From NCBI GenBank assembly GCA_043766985.1, contig JAYUHM010000258.1:1-8012 (forward strand): a stretch of 8,012 nucleotides of DNA, read 5' to 3'. The translations under genes and the position numbers were made by a program. The stretch is from JAAFIP01 sp043766985 (lineage in GTDB: Bacteria; Pseudomonadota; Gammaproteobacteria; Burkholderiales; Burkholderiaceae_C). Below the pieces are notes generated by a model. The model had not been told where the DNA came from. It ran no database searches and worked only from the letters and a program-made list of their open reading frames with translations. Positions 7,107 through 8,012 of the stretch are shown here, piece after piece (the stretch's first letter is position 1; every line of letters starts with the position of its first letter).

Positions 7107-7751
7107 ATGTACGCGGTCGTAAAAACTGGTGGCAAACAATATAAAGTTGCTGCTGGTCAAAAATTTAAAGTAGAACAGATCGCTGCGGACGTAGGCCAAG
7201 AGATTGTGTTGGATCAAATTTTAGCAGTCGGTAACGGCGCTGATCTTTTGATTGGCGCACCTTTGGTCCCCGGCGCAGCAATCAAAGCCACCATCGTGGC
7301 ACATGGTCGTGGTGACAAAGTGCGCATTTTCAAAATGCGTCGCCGTAAGCACTACCAAAAGCGCCAAGGCCATCGCCAAAACTTCACCGAGCTGTTCATT
7401 GCGGAAATCGCTGACGGCAAGGGTGGTGTTTTCAAAGCCGAAGCTGCTGCGGTTATCGCTGCTCCCAAGGCTGCCAAAGCAAGCCCTGTTGCCGGTCAAG
7501 ACGATCTGGAAATCATCGAAGGCATTGGCCCCAAGATGGCCCAGGTGCTGATCGACAATGGCGTGACCACCTTTGCGCAAGTAGCTACCGCCACGGTCGA
7601 TGACCTGACGGCGATGCTCAAGGCGTCGGGCGGGCGTTTCAGCTTGGCAAGCGTTGCAACGTGGGCTGAACAAGCCGCGCTGCTGCGTGATGGCAAGATG
7701 GACGAGTTCAAAAAGCTTACCGACGAGCTCGTCGGTGGCGTTCGTAAATAA
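7107..7751 (+). CDS. rplU: Ribosomal protein L21 (bL21) with C-terminal helix-hairpin-helix extension
   Basis: L21 binds 23S rRNA in the large ribosomal subunit. Residues 1-103 are a complete, normal L21: MYAVVKTGGKQYKV at the start, VAHGRGDKVRIFKMRRRKHY (64-83) and the hallmark QGHRQNFTEL (87-96). E. coli L21 ends at the equivalent of residue 103. Here the frame continues for 111 more residues. An Ala/Lys/Pro-rich linker covers about 104-130. A second domain follows: DDLEIIEGIGPKMAQVL (132-148) with the GIGPK hairpin of helix-hairpin-helix nucleic-acid-binding motifs, TTFAQVA (154-160), and TWAEQAALLRDGKMDEFKKL (185-204). I recall closely similar modules as C-terminal extensions of Bacteroidetes L21 and in other HhH proteins. 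The join is in frame, without a stop or frameshift, and the gene keeps its promoter, ribosome-binding site and 18-nt spacing to rpmA. The function of the extension is unknown. Confidence 0.97.
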   Translation: MYAVVKTGGKQYKVAAGQKFKVEQIAADVGQEIVLDQILAVGNGADLLIGAPLVPGAAIKATIVAHGRGDKVRIFKMRRRKHYQKRQGHRQNFTELFIAEIADGKGGVFKAEAAAVIAAPKAAKASPVAGQDDLEIIEGIGPKMAQVLIDNGVTTFAQVATATVDDLTAMLKASGGRFSLASVATWAEQAALLRDGKMDEFKKLTDELVGGVRK

Positions 7752-7769
7752 TTTTTTTGGAGCTTTGAA

Positions 7770-8012
7770 ATGGCACAGAAAAAAGGCGGCGGCTCTACGC
7801 GAAACGGCCGGGATTCAAACCCCAAGATGCTCGGTGTGAAAGCTTTCGGTGGTGAACTCATCACCGCTGGCGCGATCATCGTGCGCCAACGTGGCACCAA
7901 GTTTCACGCTGGCGACAACGTGGGCATGGGCAAAGACCACACCTTGTTTGCTTTGGTTGACGGCAATGTGTCCTTTGGTCACAAAGGCGCGCTGAACAAG
8001 CACATGGTTAAC
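7770..8012 (+). CDS. rpmA: Ribosomal protein L27 (bL27), 3' end outside the window
   Basis: L27 is a large-subunit protein whose N-terminal tail reaches the peptidyl-transferase centre. The 81 codons present read MAQKKGGGSTRNGRDS at the start, then KMLGVKAFGGE, the conserved IIVRQRGTKFH, NVGMGKDHTLFALVDG and FGHKGALNKH. The family is about 85 residues long, so only a few C-terminal codons and the stop are missing, cut by the window edge. The start ATG7770 is preceded by GGAG (7759-7762) with a 7-nt spacer. The gene follows rplU after 18 nt with no terminator, the classic rplU-rpmA operon. It has the mature-type N-terminus; no Firmicutes-style cleaved leader is present. Confidence 0.97.
   Translation, partial: MAQKKGGGSTRNGRDSNPKMLGVKAFGGELITAGAIIVRQRGTKFHAGDNVGMGKDHTLFALVDGNVSFGHKGALNKHMVN

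Noticed and set aside
7221..7673. 150-codon minus-strand open frame opposite rplU
   Set aside because: It mirrors the L21 core and extension, which are clearly the coding strand.
1..8012. Search for CRISPR arrays, insertion sequences, integrases, toxin-antitoxin or defence genes
   Set aside because: All long frames are explained by housekeeping and pilus genes; no regularly spaced repeats, terminal inverted repeats or transposase motifs were seen.

Overview
The window reads as ordinary chromosome of a Gram-negative betaproteobacterium. It is most likely Burkholderiales, and the protein wording (PilB, PilC, IspB, L27) looks closest to Comamonadaceae such as Rhodoferax or Polaromonas. That placement rests on remembered family sequences and gene order, not on a search. 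About nine tenths of the window is protein-coding and the genes sit tightly together. I see no CRISPR array, insertion sequence, prophage gene or defence system.

From right to left on the minus strand, the layout is ispB (polyprenyl diphosphate synthase), a tRNA-Pro with anticodon CGG, then the type IV pilus assembly genes pilB, pilC and pilD. These are followed by coaE (last step of coenzyme A synthesis), zapD (FtsZ-ring bundling factor) and yacG (zinc-binding gyrase inhibitor). All minus-strand gaps are short: 28 nt for ispB/tRNA, 111 for tRNA/pilB, 57 for pilB/pilC, a 1-nt stop/start overlap for pilC/pilD, 63 for pilD/coaE, and 14 each for coaE/zapD and zapD/yacG. No convincing terminator hairpin separates them, so much of the block could be read as one or two long transcripts. 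PilB is the assembly ATPase, PilC the inner-membrane platform and PilD the prepilin peptidase/methylase. The major pilin itself is not in this window.

On the plus strand, at the right end, rplU (L21) and the start of rpmA (L27, cut by the window edge) run divergently from ispB. The 184-nt gap between ispB and rplU holds a near-consensus sigma-70 promoter for rplU. A perfect 6-bp inverted repeat lies inside that promoter's spacer. A consensus -10 box faces ispB.

Two things are out of the ordinary. First, L21 is 214 residues long, about twice the usual length of about 103. After a complete L21 core and an Ala/Lys/Pro-rich linker it carries a helix-hairpin-helix module of the kind I recall on Bacteroidetes L21 proteins, and I do not expect it in a betaproteobacterium. 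Second, PilD carries a 21-residue Trp-rich insertion immediately before its GxGD catalytic motif, bounded in the DNA by a short direct repeat. Start codons also vary: zapD starts with GTG, ispB apparently with TTG, and yacG has two candidate starts.
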